Assembly (NCBI RefSeq): GCF_009745975.1
Contig: NZ_WHOL01000117.1
Span: 241,392-305,391 of the forward strand
Reading direction: 5' to 3'
Length of the DNA stretch: 64,000 nucleotides
Source of the DNA: Actinokineospora pegani
GTDB lineage: Bacteria; Actinomycetota; Actinomycetes; Mycobacteriales; Pseudonocardiaceae
The position numbers and the translations under genes were made by a program. Positions 51,535-59,250 of this stretch are shown here, one piece after another. The notes beneath the pieces are model-generated. The model worked only from the letters and a program-made list of their open reading frames with translations, did not search any database and was not told the DNA's origin. Within the stretch, counting starts at the first letter, position 1. Each line of letters starts with the position of its first letter.

Positions 51535-52866
51535 GTGTTCGTTCGACGGGTGGCCGTGGTGGGCACGGGGTACGTCGGCCTGACCACGGGGGCGTGCCTG
51601 GCCTCGCTCGGCCACGACGTGGTGTGCGCCGATGTGGACGCCGACAAGGTCGAGCGGCTGCGCCGGGGCGAGGTCGACATCCTCGAGCCCGGCCTGGCCG
51701 AGCTGGTCGCCGAGGGGATCGCGGCCGGGCGGCTGTCGTTCGTGCTCGGCGCGGCGGCGGCGATGCGCCAGGTCGACGGCGGCCCGGAGGTCATGTTCCT
51801 GTGCGTGCCGACCCCGATGGGCGTGGGCGGCGTGGCGGACCTGAGCTTCGTCGAGTCGGTGGTGGAGGAGGTGCGCGACCTGCTCCCGGCCGGGGCCGTG
51901 GTGGTCAACAAGTCGACCGTGCCGGTCGGCACCGCGGACCGCACCGCGGAGCTGCTGGGCCGCGCGGACGTCGGCGTCGTGTCCAACCCGGAGTTCCTGC
52001 GCGAGGGCAGCGCGGTCCGCGACTTCCTCAACCCGGACCGCATCGTCGTCGGCAGCTCCTCGCAGGACGCCGCCGAGCGCGTGGCCGCGCTGTACTCGCG
52101 CCTCGGCGCGCCGACCGTGCTGACCGACGCCCCGTCGGCCGAGCTGGTCAAGTACGCGGCCAACTGCTTCCTGGCGATGAAGCTGTCCTACGTCAACGCC
52201 GTCGCCGAGCTGTGCGACCGCCTCGGCGCGAACATCACCGACGTCACCGAGGGCATGGGCTACGACAAGCGCATCGGCCAGGCGTTCCTGCAGCCCGGCC
52301 CGGGCTGGGGCGGCTCCTGCCTGCCCAAGGACACCTCGGCGATGCTGCAGCTCGCCGACGCGGCCGACTTCGAGTTCCGCCTCATCCGCGCCACCATCGA
52401 CACCAACACCCGCCAGCGCCAGCGCATGGTCGAGAAGGTCCGCACCGCCGTCACCGGCAAGCGCGGCGGCTCGCTGTCGCACAAGCGCATCGCCCTGTTC
52501 GGCCTCACCTTCAAGGCGGGCACCGACGACCTGCGCGACTCCCCGGCCCTGGCCGTGGCCGCCCTGCTCCGCCAGGCGGGCGCCGAGCTGGTCGCCTACG
52601 ACCCGGCCCTGCGCCCGGACAACCCCAGCCCGGACCTGGCGAACATCAGCGTCGTCGACGACCCCTACGTGGCCGCCAAGGACGCCGAGGCCATCGTCGT
52701 GCTCACCGAGTGGCCCGAGTTCCGCTCCCTCGACTGGACCCGGCTGGCCGAGGCCGCCGCCCGCCCGGTGGTGGTCGACACCCGCAACCTGCTCGACCCC
52801 GCGGTGGCCCGCCGGGGTGGCTTCGAGTGGATGGGCATCGGCAAGGCCACCGCCAAGCCCGAGTGA
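51535..52866 (+). CDS. UDP-glucose 6-dehydrogenase (UDP-sugar dehydrogenase family)
   Basis: A 443-residue enzyme of the UDP-glucose/GDP-mannose dehydrogenase family that oxidises the sugar C6 to a uronate with two NAD. The N-terminal VAVVGTGYVGLTTG is the NAD loop, NKSTVPVGTADR follows, and the catalytic nucleophile Cys262 lies in GWGGSCLPKD. C-terminal LFGLTFKAGTDDLRDSPAL binds NAD. GTG 51535 is 7 bases after AGGAGGG; the TTG at 51529 is too close. It supplies UDP-glucuronate to the surface polymer. Confidence 0.94.
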   Translation: MFVRRVAVVGTGYVGLTTGACLASLGHDVVCADVDADKVERLRRGEVDILEPGLAELVAEGIAAGRLSFVLGAAAAMRQVDGGPEVMFLCVPTPMGVGGVADLSFVESVVEEVRDLLPAGAVVVNKSTVPVGTADRTAELLGRADVGVVSNPEFLREGSAVRDFLNPDRIVVGSSSQDAAERVAALYSRLGAPTVLTDAPSAELVKYAANCFLAMKLSYVNAVAELCDRLGANITDVTEGMGYDKRIGQAFLQPGPGWGGSCLPKDTSAMLQLADAADFEFRLIRATIDTNTRQRQRMVEKVRTAVTGKRGGSLSHKRIALFGLTFKAGTDDLRDSPALAVAALLRQAGAELVAYDPALRPDNPSPDLANISVVDDPYVAAKDAEAIVVLTEWPEFRSLDWTRLAEAAARPVVVDTRNLLDPAVARRGGFEWMGIGKATAKPE

Positions 52867-52893
52867 CCAGCGGGGCGCGGGCCGTGCCGCGCC

Positions 52894-53661
52894 TCAGCCC
52901 CCGCCGGTGAAGACCACGTGCGCGGCGGCCTGGTCGTCGTGCACCTTGCCGCGCGGCCACCGCCGCGCCGCCGAGTCGTCCCGCTCAGCCGCGCGCACGA
53001 GGTCGAGCAGCGCCTGCGGCCCCTCCTCGCCGACCAGGCGCAGCGCCTCGGCCCAGTCGAGGAGCCGGTAGTCGTCGACGGCGCACGAGACGCCGTCGGT
53101 GACCACCAGGGCGGCTTGGACCGCCTCCCGGGGCCATGTCCGCAGCACCGCCCGCTCAGCGGCCGCCGGGACGGCCTCCGCGACCCAGAAGCCGCCCTCG
53201 GCGTTGCGCACCCGGTCCACCGCCGCCGGGGTCGCCCGGTCCTGGGCGGCCAGCTCGGCCAACCGCGTGTCCTCGACGACCTCGACACCCGAGTCGGTGC
53301 GCACCACGATCGGGCTGTCGGCCAGCACCAGGGCCTGGACCTCGTCGTCGGTCCAGCGCAGGATCGCCACAGTGCTCGACGGGCTGTTGCCTGGGGTGTA
53401 GCCGTTGCCCCTGGCCACCGCGCGGATCGCACCGGACAGGTGGCGGACCAGCGGCAGCTCCGGGGCGGCGGTCAGCCGGGCGACCAGTTGGGCGCCCAGC
53501 TCGATGGCGTAGGCGCCACCGGAGGGCAGGTCGTCGCGGGTGGCGGTGGCGCCGTCGAGGACGACGACGGCGTCCGGGAGGACCATGACCACGTCCTCGG
53601 TCGGGCGCGGCTGGCCGTCGAGGCCCACCCCCGCGGCCTCGGCGACGGTGATCTGCGGCAT
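52894..53661 (-). CDS. PP2C-like phosphatase-fold protein
   Basis: A 255-residue protein. VVVLDGATATRDDLPSGG and ALVVTDGVSCAVDDYRLL are the two Asp-containing metal loops of the PP2C fold, with short spacing between domains. Some usual Asp residues are replaced, so activity is uncertain. There is no membrane segment. It is divergent from the HTH/Clp-N pair and shares their twin operators. Confidence 0.75.
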   Translation of the reverse strand: MPQITVAEAAGVGLDGQPRPTEDVVMVLPDAVVVLDGATATRDDLPSGGAYAIELGAQLVARLTAAPELPLVRHLSGAIRAVARGNGYTPGNSPSSTVAILRWTDDEVQALVLADSPIVVRTDSGVEVVEDTRLAELAAQDRATPAAVDRVRNAEGGFWVAEAVPAAAERAVLRTWPREAVQAALVVTDGVSCAVDDYRLLDWAEALRLVGEEGPQALLDLVRAAERDDSAARRWPRGKVHDDQAAAHVVFTGGG

Positions 53662-53681
53662 GGGATGGCATCCTGCCTGGC

Positions 53682-53724
53682 GTCAACTTCAGTTGACACA
53701 GCCGGTCCGTCAACGTAGGTTGAC
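53682..53724. promoter_or_regulatory. Twin palindromic operators overlapping a leaderless promoter
   Basis: GTCAAC-N4-GTTGAC occurs perfectly at 53682-53697 and 53709-53724, centres 27 bp apart. The plus-strand promoter is embedded in them: TTGACA at 53693-53698, exactly 17 bases, TAGGTT at 53716-53721, and ATG at 53729, 7 bases after, so the transcript is leaderless. A minus-strand promoter toward the PP2C gene may use TTGACG in the second palindrome. Confidence 0.75.
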
Positions 53725-53728
53725 GGAC

Positions 53729-53938
53729 ATGGCAGAGGCGACCCAACTGGCCAGCGCCGCCGGTGACCGCGACCCCCGGGTGGGGTTGCACGCCGTGGCC
53801 GCGCTGCGCAGATTGCTGGAACAACTGGAGGCCGTTCAGGTGCGCAGCGCGCGCGCCGACGGCTGGTCGTGGCAGGAGATCGCGGCCGAACTCGGCGTGA
53901 GCAGGCAGGCCGTGCACAAGAAACACGGGAGGCACTGA
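53729..53938 (+). CDS. Small HTH regulator (69 aa)
   Basis: A 69-residue protein. An N-terminal helix VGLHAVAALRRLLEQLEAVQV precedes SWQEIAAELGVSRQAVHKK, a compact HTH. The ATG 53729 is 7 bases after the -10 box, implying leaderless expression. It stops directly before the next ATG, so it is coupled to the Clp-N gene. It is the natural candidate to bind the twin palindromes and repress itself and the PP2C gene. Such HTH/Clp-N pairs are common in actinomycetes, function unknown. Confidence 0.85.
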   Translation: MAEATQLASAAGDRDPRVGLHAVAALRRLLEQLEAVQVRSARADGWSWQEIAAELGVSRQAVHKKHGRH

Positions 53939-54478
53939 ATGTTCGAGCGGTTCTCCGATGCGGCCAGGGTCGCGGTGCGCGACGGCGTGCACATCGCCGA
54001 GCTCGACCACGCCGCGCGCGTGGAGCCCGAGCACCTGCTGCTGGGGATGCTACGCCAGAGCGGCACCACCGCCAGCGAGGTGCTGGCCGCGCACGAGGTC
54101 ACCGAGGAGGCCACCAGGACGGCGATCGCGGCGGTCCGGCGACGCGGTGGTTTGTCCGCCGCGGACACCGAGGCGCTCGGCGACCTGGGGATCGACGTCG
54201 ACTCCGTGGTGGCCGCCGTGGAGCGCGGGCACGGCGAGGGGGCGCTGGCCCGTTCGGGTGGCCGCCGCCGCAGCCACCCGCGCTGGCGGGCCCCCTTGGC
54301 CCCCGACACCAAGAAGGTGCTCCAGCGCTGCCTGCGCGAGGCGCTCGACCGGCGCGAGCGGCGCATCGGCGACGAGCACATCCTGCTGGCCCTGCTCGGC
54401 ACGCGCGGGACCACCGCCGACGTGCTGGCGACCTTCGGGGTCACCTACGACGGGGTCCGCGCCGCGCTCACGGCATGA
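53939..54478 (+). CDS. Clp N-terminal domain protein without ATPase
   Basis: A 179-residue protein containing two Clp_N repeats: RFSDAARVAVRDGVHIAELDHAARVEPEHLLLGML (about 3-38) and a second at about 118-178 ending with DEHILLALL. ClpC uses this domain to bind adaptors and substrates; here no AAA domain follows. With the upstream HTH it may be a sensor that reports protein damage or a ligand. The 3' end overlaps the convergent antiporter gene by 11 bases. Confidence 0.87.
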   Translation: MFERFSDAARVAVRDGVHIAELDHAARVEPEHLLLGMLRQSGTTASEVLAAHEVTEEATRTAIAAVRRRGGLSAADTEALGDLGIDVDSVVAAVERGHGEGALARSGGRRRSHPRWRAPLAPDTKKVLQRCLREALDRRERRIGDEHILLALLGTRGTTADVLATFGVTYDGVRAALTA

Positions 54479-55559
54479 TCGCCAGGAACACGAACGAGCT
54501 GAACAGCGTCAGGTGCAGGACGCCCTGCAGCAGCGTCGCCCGGCCCTGCACCAGGGTCAGCGTGCTGACCACCATCGTCAGGGCCAGCAGCACCAGCTCC
54601 TTCGGGTCCAGGCCCAGCACCAGCGGTCCGGTCAGGAAGATCGACGCGATGGCGATGGCCGGGATGGTCAGGCCGATGCTGGCCAGCGCCGATCCCAGGG
54701 CCAGGTTGAGGCTGACCTGCAGGCGGTCGCGCAGCGCGGCCCGCACGGCCGCCGCCGTCTCCGGCGCGAGCACGAGCAGCGCGATGACCACACCGACGAA
54801 CGACACCGGCGCGCCGATCGCGTCGACGGCGGTCTCCAGCGTCGGCGAGACCGTCTTGGCCAGGCCGACCACGGCGACCAGGCACACCAGCAGCAGGACC
54901 AGGCTGGTGTAGGCCGTCCTGTTGGCGGGCGCGGCGGCGTGCTCCTCGTCGGTGAGGGAGTTCTTCGGCAGGAAGTAGTCGCGGTGCCGGATCGTCTGCA
55001 CGAACACGAACGTGCCGTAGAGCACCAGCGAGACCACGCCGGCGAAGGCGAGCTGCACGCCGGAGAACGTCGGCCCCGGCGACGAGGTGGTGAACGCGGG
55101 CACCACCAGGCTCAGCGTCACCAGGGCCGCGATCACCCCGAGCGCCCCGCTGGAGGCGTGCGCGCGGAACTCCTGCACCCGGTGGCGCAGCGACCCGACC
55201 AGCAGGGCCAGGCCGACGATCCCGTTGCAGGTGATCATGATGGCGGCGAAGACCGTGTCGCGCGCCAGCGACGCGGCCTTGTCCCCGCCGGAGACCATCA
55301 GGGTCAGGATGAGGGCGACCTCGATGACGGTGACCGCGACCGCGAGGATCAAGGTGCCGAAGGGCTCGCCGACGCGGTGCGCCACGACCTCCGCGTGGTG
55401 CACCGCGCCGATCACCGCGCCCACCAGGCCCAGGCACACCAGGGTGAGCAGGATCGCGCCGAGGTCGCGCCCCCAGGACAGGGCCAGCACCAGCACCGCC
55501 ACGGGCGGGATGGCCAGACTCCATTTGGGCAGCGTGGGGATGGTCGTCGTGTCGCTCAC
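54468..55559 (-). CDS. CaCA-family cation/proton antiporter (ChaA-like)
   Basis: A 363-residue membrane protein with about 11 helices. Two repeats carry the acidic motifs of this family: AVAVTVIEVALILTLMVSGG (about 72-92) and LVLAPETAAAVRAALRDRLQ (about 262-282). It likely exchanges Ca2+, Na+ or K+ for protons, as ChaA does. There is no neighbour that helps. The start is ATG 55559. Confidence 0.9.
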   Translation of the reverse strand: MSDTTTIPTLPKWSLAIPPVAVLVLALSWGRDLGAILLTLVCLGLVGAVIGAVHHAEVVAHRVGEPFGTLILAVAVTVIEVALILTLMVSGGDKAASLARDTVFAAIMITCNGIVGLALLVGSLRHRVQEFRAHASSGALGVIAALVTLSLVVPAFTTSSPGPTFSGVQLAFAGVVSLVLYGTFVFVQTIRHRDYFLPKNSLTDEEHAAAPANRTAYTSLVLLLVCLVAVVGLAKTVSPTLETAVDAIGAPVSFVGVVIALLVLAPETAAAVRAALRDRLQVSLNLALGSALASIGLTIPAIAIASIFLTGPLVLGLDPKELVLLALTMVVSTLTLVQGRATLLQGVLHLTLFSSFVFLAIMP

Positions 55560-55569
55560 GGACCAGACA

Positions 55570-56220
55570 CTAATGTCCGATTCCGGTTCCGGCCCGCGGC
55601 TGCCAGGTCACGTGCGGCAGGAACGCCTGCGCCAGCGGCCCGATCGCGAGCGCGTAGAGGGCGGTCCCGAGGCCCGCGGTGCCGCCGAGGAGCCACCCGG
55701 CGGCGAGGACGGCGACCTCGATCCCGGTGCGCACCCAGCGCGTCGACCACCCCGTGCGGGCGCTGATCCCCGTCATGAGGCCGTCGCGGGGGCCGGGGCC
55801 GAGCCGGACGCCGATGTAGGCGGCCGTCGCGAGTCCATTCAGGACCACCCCGCCGACGAGGAGGGCGATGCGCACGGCGAGCGCGCTCGGGGTCGGCAGC
55901 ACCGCCAGCGCGATGTCGACCGAGACCGATATCACCACCACGTTCGCCACCGTCCCGATCCCCGGACGCTGCCGCAGTGGCAACCAGCACAGCAGCACGG
56001 CGGCGCTGGCGATCGCCACGACCGTCCCGTAGCTCAACCCGGTCAGCTTGTTCAACGCCTCGTGCAGCACATCCCAGGGCGCCAGGCCCAGCGTCGCCTC
56101 GATCTGCATGGCCATGCTCACGCCGTAGAGCAAGAGACCGGCGATGAGCTGGGTGAGCCTGCGGCCGGGGCTGATCCCCATGCGCACCGGGTGGACGTCA
56201 AGAGCTGCCATGCGGCTCAT
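55570..56220 (-). CDS. YczE/YitT-like membrane protein
   Basis: A 216-residue protein with five hydrophobic helices. MQIEATLGLAPWDVLHEAL and a C-terminal GPRDGLMTGIS are the signature of YczE-type transporters-like proteins. ATG 56220 is chosen after AAGGCGATCACG; 56211 and 56181 are alternatives. In Bacillus the homologue YczE is paired with the MocR protein YcxD, and here the divergent gene is also a MocR protein, so this protein is probably its target. Confidence 0.85.
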   Translation of the reverse strand: MSRMAALDVHPVRMGISPGRRLTQLIAGLLLYGVSMAMQIEATLGLAPWDVLHEALNKLTGLSYGTVVAIASAAVLLCWLPLRQRPGIGTVANVVVISVSVDIALAVLPTPSALAVRIALLVGGVVLNGLATAAYIGVRLGPGPRDGLMTGISARTGWSTRWVRTGIEVAVLAAGWLLGGTAGLGTALYALAIGPLAQAFLPHVTWQPRAGTGIGH

Positions 56221-56248
56221 CGTGATCGCCTTTGGCCTGATGCTCGAT

Positions 56249-56272
56249 GGCCAATCACCGATAATTGGCCTT
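56249..56272 (+). promoter_or_regulatory. MocR operator and leaderless promoter
   Basis: GGCCAAT-N8-ATTGGCC forms a perfect dyad at 56249-56270. GATAAT at 56260-56265 inside it is a -10-like box, 7 bases before ATG 56273, so the regulator is probably leaderless and autoregulated. The -35 is weak. The dyad lies between both divergent genes. Confidence 0.6.
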
Positions 56273-57700
56273 ATGACCCAGCCCACTGGCCGCATCTCCA
56301 CCCGCCGCTTGGCGCTCCTGCTCGGCGAGTGGCGGGCCGGGGGCAGCCGCGGTCTGGCCGCCGGGGTGCGCGGGCTGGTGCTCGACGGGCAGCTACCGCC
56401 GGGAACCGCGCTGCCCGCCGAGCGCGAACTGGCCGCCGCACTGGGCGTCAGCCGCACCCTCGTGGCCTCGGCCTGGGACCGGCTGCGCGCGGGCGGCTTC
56501 GCCGCCAGCAGGCGCGGTTCGGGCACCTGGACGACCCTGCCGCACGGGCCGGGGGCGGTCCCGGAGCTGGCCGAGCAGCCGATCGACCTGGCCAGGGCCG
56601 CTCCTGCCGCGCTGCCCGGCGTCGGCTCGGCGTTCGACCGGGTCCGCGACCGGTTCGCCCCGGAGCTGGCCGACCACGGCTACCACGAGACCGGCCACCC
56701 GGAGCTGCGCGTCCGCCTGGCCGAGCGGTTCACCGCCCGCGGCCTGCCCACCGCACCGGACGAGGTGCTGGTCACCAGCGGCGCCCAGCACGCCTTCGCG
56801 CTGGTGCTGCGCACCCTCACCGGGCCGGGCGACCGGGTGCTGCTCGACCAGCCCGCCTACCCCAACACCATCGACGCCATCCGCGCCGCGCACGCCGTCC
56901 CGGTCCCCGTCCCACTGCCGGAGACGGGCTGGGACCTGGTGGGCACCGAGGCCGTGCTGCGCCAGTCCGCGCCCCGGCTGGCCTACCTGCTGGTCGACTT
57001 CCACAACCCGACCGGCAGGCGGCTCGACGCGGCCGGGCGCGAGCGGCTGGGGGCGATCCTGCGCCGCACGAGGACACCCGCCGTGGTCGACGAGACGCTG
57101 GTCGAGCTGGACCTGGGGGACGACCCGGCCGCGGGCCCGCAGCCGATGGCCTGCGCCGCGCCCGGCCAGGTGATCACCGTCGGCTCGGCGAGCAAGTCGC
57201 ACTGGGGCGGGCTGCGCATCGGCTGGGTCCGCGCACCCGCCGACGTGATCCGGCGGCTGGTGTCGGTCCGGCCCGCGTTCGACCTGGGGTCGTCGGTGTT
57301 CGACCAGCTCGTCGTCGCCGACCTGCTGGCTGACCCGGAGCCGCTGCTGGCCGCGCGCCGCGACCAGTTGCGGGTGCGGCGCGACGCGCTGGTGGCCGCG
57401 GTGCGCGAGCACCGGCCGGACTGGCGCTTCACGGTACCGCCCGGTGGTCAGAGCCTGTGGTGCGCGCTGCCCGGGCCGATCAGCACCCGGCTGGCCGTCG
57501 GCGCGCAGCGGGTGGGGGTGCGGCTGGTCCCCGGGTCGCGCTTCGGCGTGCACGGGGGTCTGGAGAACTGGCTGCGGCTGCCCTACACGCTCACCCCGCC
57601 CGTGTTGACCACGGCGGTCCGCAGGCTGGCGGCGGTGGCTGCACAGCTATCATCCGAAGAACCCGATTCTCCGGGTGACGACCTGGTCCCAGTGGTCTGA
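56273..57700 (+). CDS. MocR-type regulator (GntR HTH plus aminotransferase domain)
   Basis: A 475-residue fusion. The GntR winged helix is visible as LAAGVRGLVLDGQLPPGTALPAERELAAALGVSRTLVASAWDRL-like text at about residues 24-68. A type I aminotransferase domain follows with DFHNPTGRRLD, VVDETLVELD and the PLP lysine Lys308 in SASKSHWGG. MocR proteins bind PLP and control PLP, GABA or taurine genes or a transporter. Divergent gene YczE-like is the likely target. Leaderless start. Confidence 0.93.
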   Translation: MTQPTGRISTRRLALLLGEWRAGGSRGLAAGVRGLVLDGQLPPGTALPAERELAAALGVSRTLVASAWDRLRAGGFAASRRGSGTWTTLPHGPGAVPELAEQPIDLARAAPAALPGVGSAFDRVRDRFAPELADHGYHETGHPELRVRLAERFTARGLPTAPDEVLVTSGAQHAFALVLRTLTGPGDRVLLDQPAYPNTIDAIRAAHAVPVPVPLPETGWDLVGTEAVLRQSAPRLAYLLVDFHNPTGRRLDAAGRERLGAILRRTRTPAVVDETLVELDLGDDPAAGPQPMACAAPGQVITVGSASKSHWGGLRIGWVRAPADVIRRLVSVRPAFDLGSSVFDQLVVADLLADPEPLLAARRDQLRVRRDALVAAVREHRPDWRFTVPPGGQSLWCALPGPISTRLAVGAQRVGVRLVPGSRFGVHGGLENWLRLPYTLTPPVLTTAVRRLAAVAAQLSSEEPDSPGDDLVPVV

Positions 57701-58080
57701 CCTGCGCGAACGCGTTCGCGAGCGGCCAGTCCGGGGCGGATCACGCCCGTCCTGACTAGCAATCGGGGTGCTGCTCCGATACAAAATAGTGCGCTGGATG
57801 GCGTAATCGTCTGGACCTTTCGGTTCTGACTCGCCACCCAGCGCACCATTGGCCCTGGCCGAGCGCCCAGGTCAGTCGGCACAGCCCCTCGTTGTGCCGA
57901 TCGGGTGCGCGGCCGGGGTAGGACCCCGGCGCCGCGGGGGCATCGCGGCGCCGGGGCCGGTGTCACCGATGCGGCCAGGCGCGGTCGGCCGATCGGGACG
58001 TTCTGGTGGGCTGCGGGGACCACGCGGACGCGTGCGGGCCTGCGCAAAAGGGCAGACGGGTCCCCGAGGGGGAAGCGAGC
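57701..58080. other. 380-bp intergenic region after MocR
   Basis: No gene is supported. A palindrome CGCGAACGCGTTCGCG lies at 57705-57720, just after the MocR stop. A 13-bp stem at 57924-57936 with 57944-57956 lies 125 bases beyond the stop of the minus-strand secreted-protein gene and may be its terminator. The section 57740-57840 is less GC-rich and shows no signal. Confidence 0.5.
57924..57956 (-). terminator. GC-rich hairpin, possible terminator
   Basis: A perfect 13-bp stem with a 7-base loop in the gap between two convergent genes. No U-tract is seen on either strand. Confidence 0.55.
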
Positions 58081-58992
58081 TCAGTCGGGCGAGGAAGCGG
58101 GCAGACCGGCGGACGCGGACTGCGGCCACGACCCGCGGTCGCCAACGACGGTGGCGACGACGGTCAGTTCAGCAGGGGCCCTGGTGGTCAGGACGCCCAC
58201 GAGGCCGCCTCGGTTCTGGCTGCCGGTGTCCTGCGCGGCGGGCGCGGCCGAGGCGGGCGCGGCGGGCGCGCTGGGCGACAGCGGCTTGCGCGGCTGCTCC
58301 GCGGGTCCGGAACGCGCCTCGGCGTCGGCCGGGGCCCCGGCGGGCGCGGCGGCGACGGGTTGGGCCTCGGGCTGCGCGTGGCGCTGCGGTCGGCGCTCGG
58401 CGACGGGCTCGGCGAGCGTGGGCGCCTCGGGGGCGGCCTCGGCCTCGACCGGGGGCGCTGCCGGGGCGGTCGGGGGCGGGAGGACGGCAGGAGCGGGCTC
58501 AGGCGATGGCTTTGGCTGCGGGAGCAGCGGGGTCTCGACCGGCTCGGGCAGCAGGACGGGCAAGGTGATCGCACCGGGGCCGGGTAGCTGCGGCGGCGGG
58601 ATGTCCAACGGCGGCATGGTGAACGAAGGCACCTCGAACGAAGGCATTTCGAACGAGGGCACGTCGAACGAGGGCAAGTTCAGCGGCGGCGTGTTCGACG
58701 GCGCGGTCACAGCGCCCACGACACCGTGCACCAGGCCCGCCGTCGCGTTGAGCAGGCCGCCGACGGTGTCGCCGACGAAGCCGAGCAGGCCGCCGCGCTG
58801 CGGCGCCTGGGCGGTGTCGGCGGCGGCGGAGGCGGTCCCGGCCATGGCGACCCAGCCGAGGAGCGCGAGGAAGGCGGTGACCACGATCCGGGCCACGAAC
58901 CGCGAACGGTCGCGGGGGCATAAGCGGGCGGCGCCGCGCGGCACCGTGTTGTCGCGCGGCACCGTGTTCGACGGTCGATCAGACCACCGCAC
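58081..58992 (-). CDS. Secreted low-complexity protein with PSFEV repeats
   Basis: A 303-residue frame. A basic start, then a hydrophobic segment (VARIVVTAFLALLGWVAMAG, about 33-52) and AxA (TASAAADT) form a signal peptide. The mature part has pentapeptide repeats of the type PSFEV/PSFEM (about 105-125) and a long Pro/Ala-rich region. The start is GTG 58992 as drawn; GTG codons before the hydrophobic segment are alternatives and would give a normal signal peptide. No known domain. Coding side is supported by the signal peptide; frames on the other strand are rejected. Confidence 0.6.
   Translation of the reverse strand: MRWSDRPSNTVPRDNTVPRGAARLCPRDRSRFVARIVVTAFLALLGWVAMAGTASAAADTAQAPQRGGLLGFVGDTVGGLLNATAGLVHGVVGAVTAPSNTPPLNLPSFDVPSFEMPSFEVPSFTMPPLDIPPPQLPGPGAITLPVLLPEPVETPLLPQPKPSPEPAPAVLPPPTAPAAPPVEAEAAPEAPTLAEPVAERRPQRHAQPEAQPVAAAPAGAPADAEARSGPAEQPRKPLSPSAPAAPASAAPAAQDTGSQNRGGLVGVLTTRAPAELTVVATVVGDRGSWPQSASAGLPASSPD
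58621..58680. repeat. Four tandem 15-bp units in coding sequence
   Basis: Four near-identical 15-bp units starting GAACGA(A/G)GGCA encode the PSFEV-type pentapeptides of the secreted protein. Third positions vary, so protein sequence is under some selection. Confidence 0.85.
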
Positions 58993-59250
58993 CCGTCGTC
59001 ACCACCATCCGCGCATCGCGCCGCCCGATGTTCCCGCAGCCCCGGTCCGCCCCTCCGGCGCGGTGGCTGCCGACTTCCCCAGCACCCTTCTCCCCCGGCA
59101 GCTTAGTGCGCTCGCATCCGCCCGGAAAGACGGTGAACGGCACCGCCCGAGTGGGCCGAATGGAGACAATGATCACTGGATGGGAAGAATTCACCAATCT
59201 GGGTGACACCAGGCCACCGGCGGGTGCGGGCTCGCCGGGGCGGGTGCAGG
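58993..59250. promoter_or_regulatory. Divergent control region before subtilase gene
   Basis: About 258 bases without a supported gene. It separates the secreted-protein gene from the subtilase-sigma-CHAT cluster. GACAAT at about 59165-59170 is a possible -10-like box for the plus-strand cluster; no clear ECF-type -35 was found. Confidence 0.3.

Noticed and set aside
57905..59206. 433-codon plus-strand frame opposite the secreted protein
   Set aside because: No signal, domain or ribosome site; composition is of the shadow type. The minus strand has a credible signal peptide.
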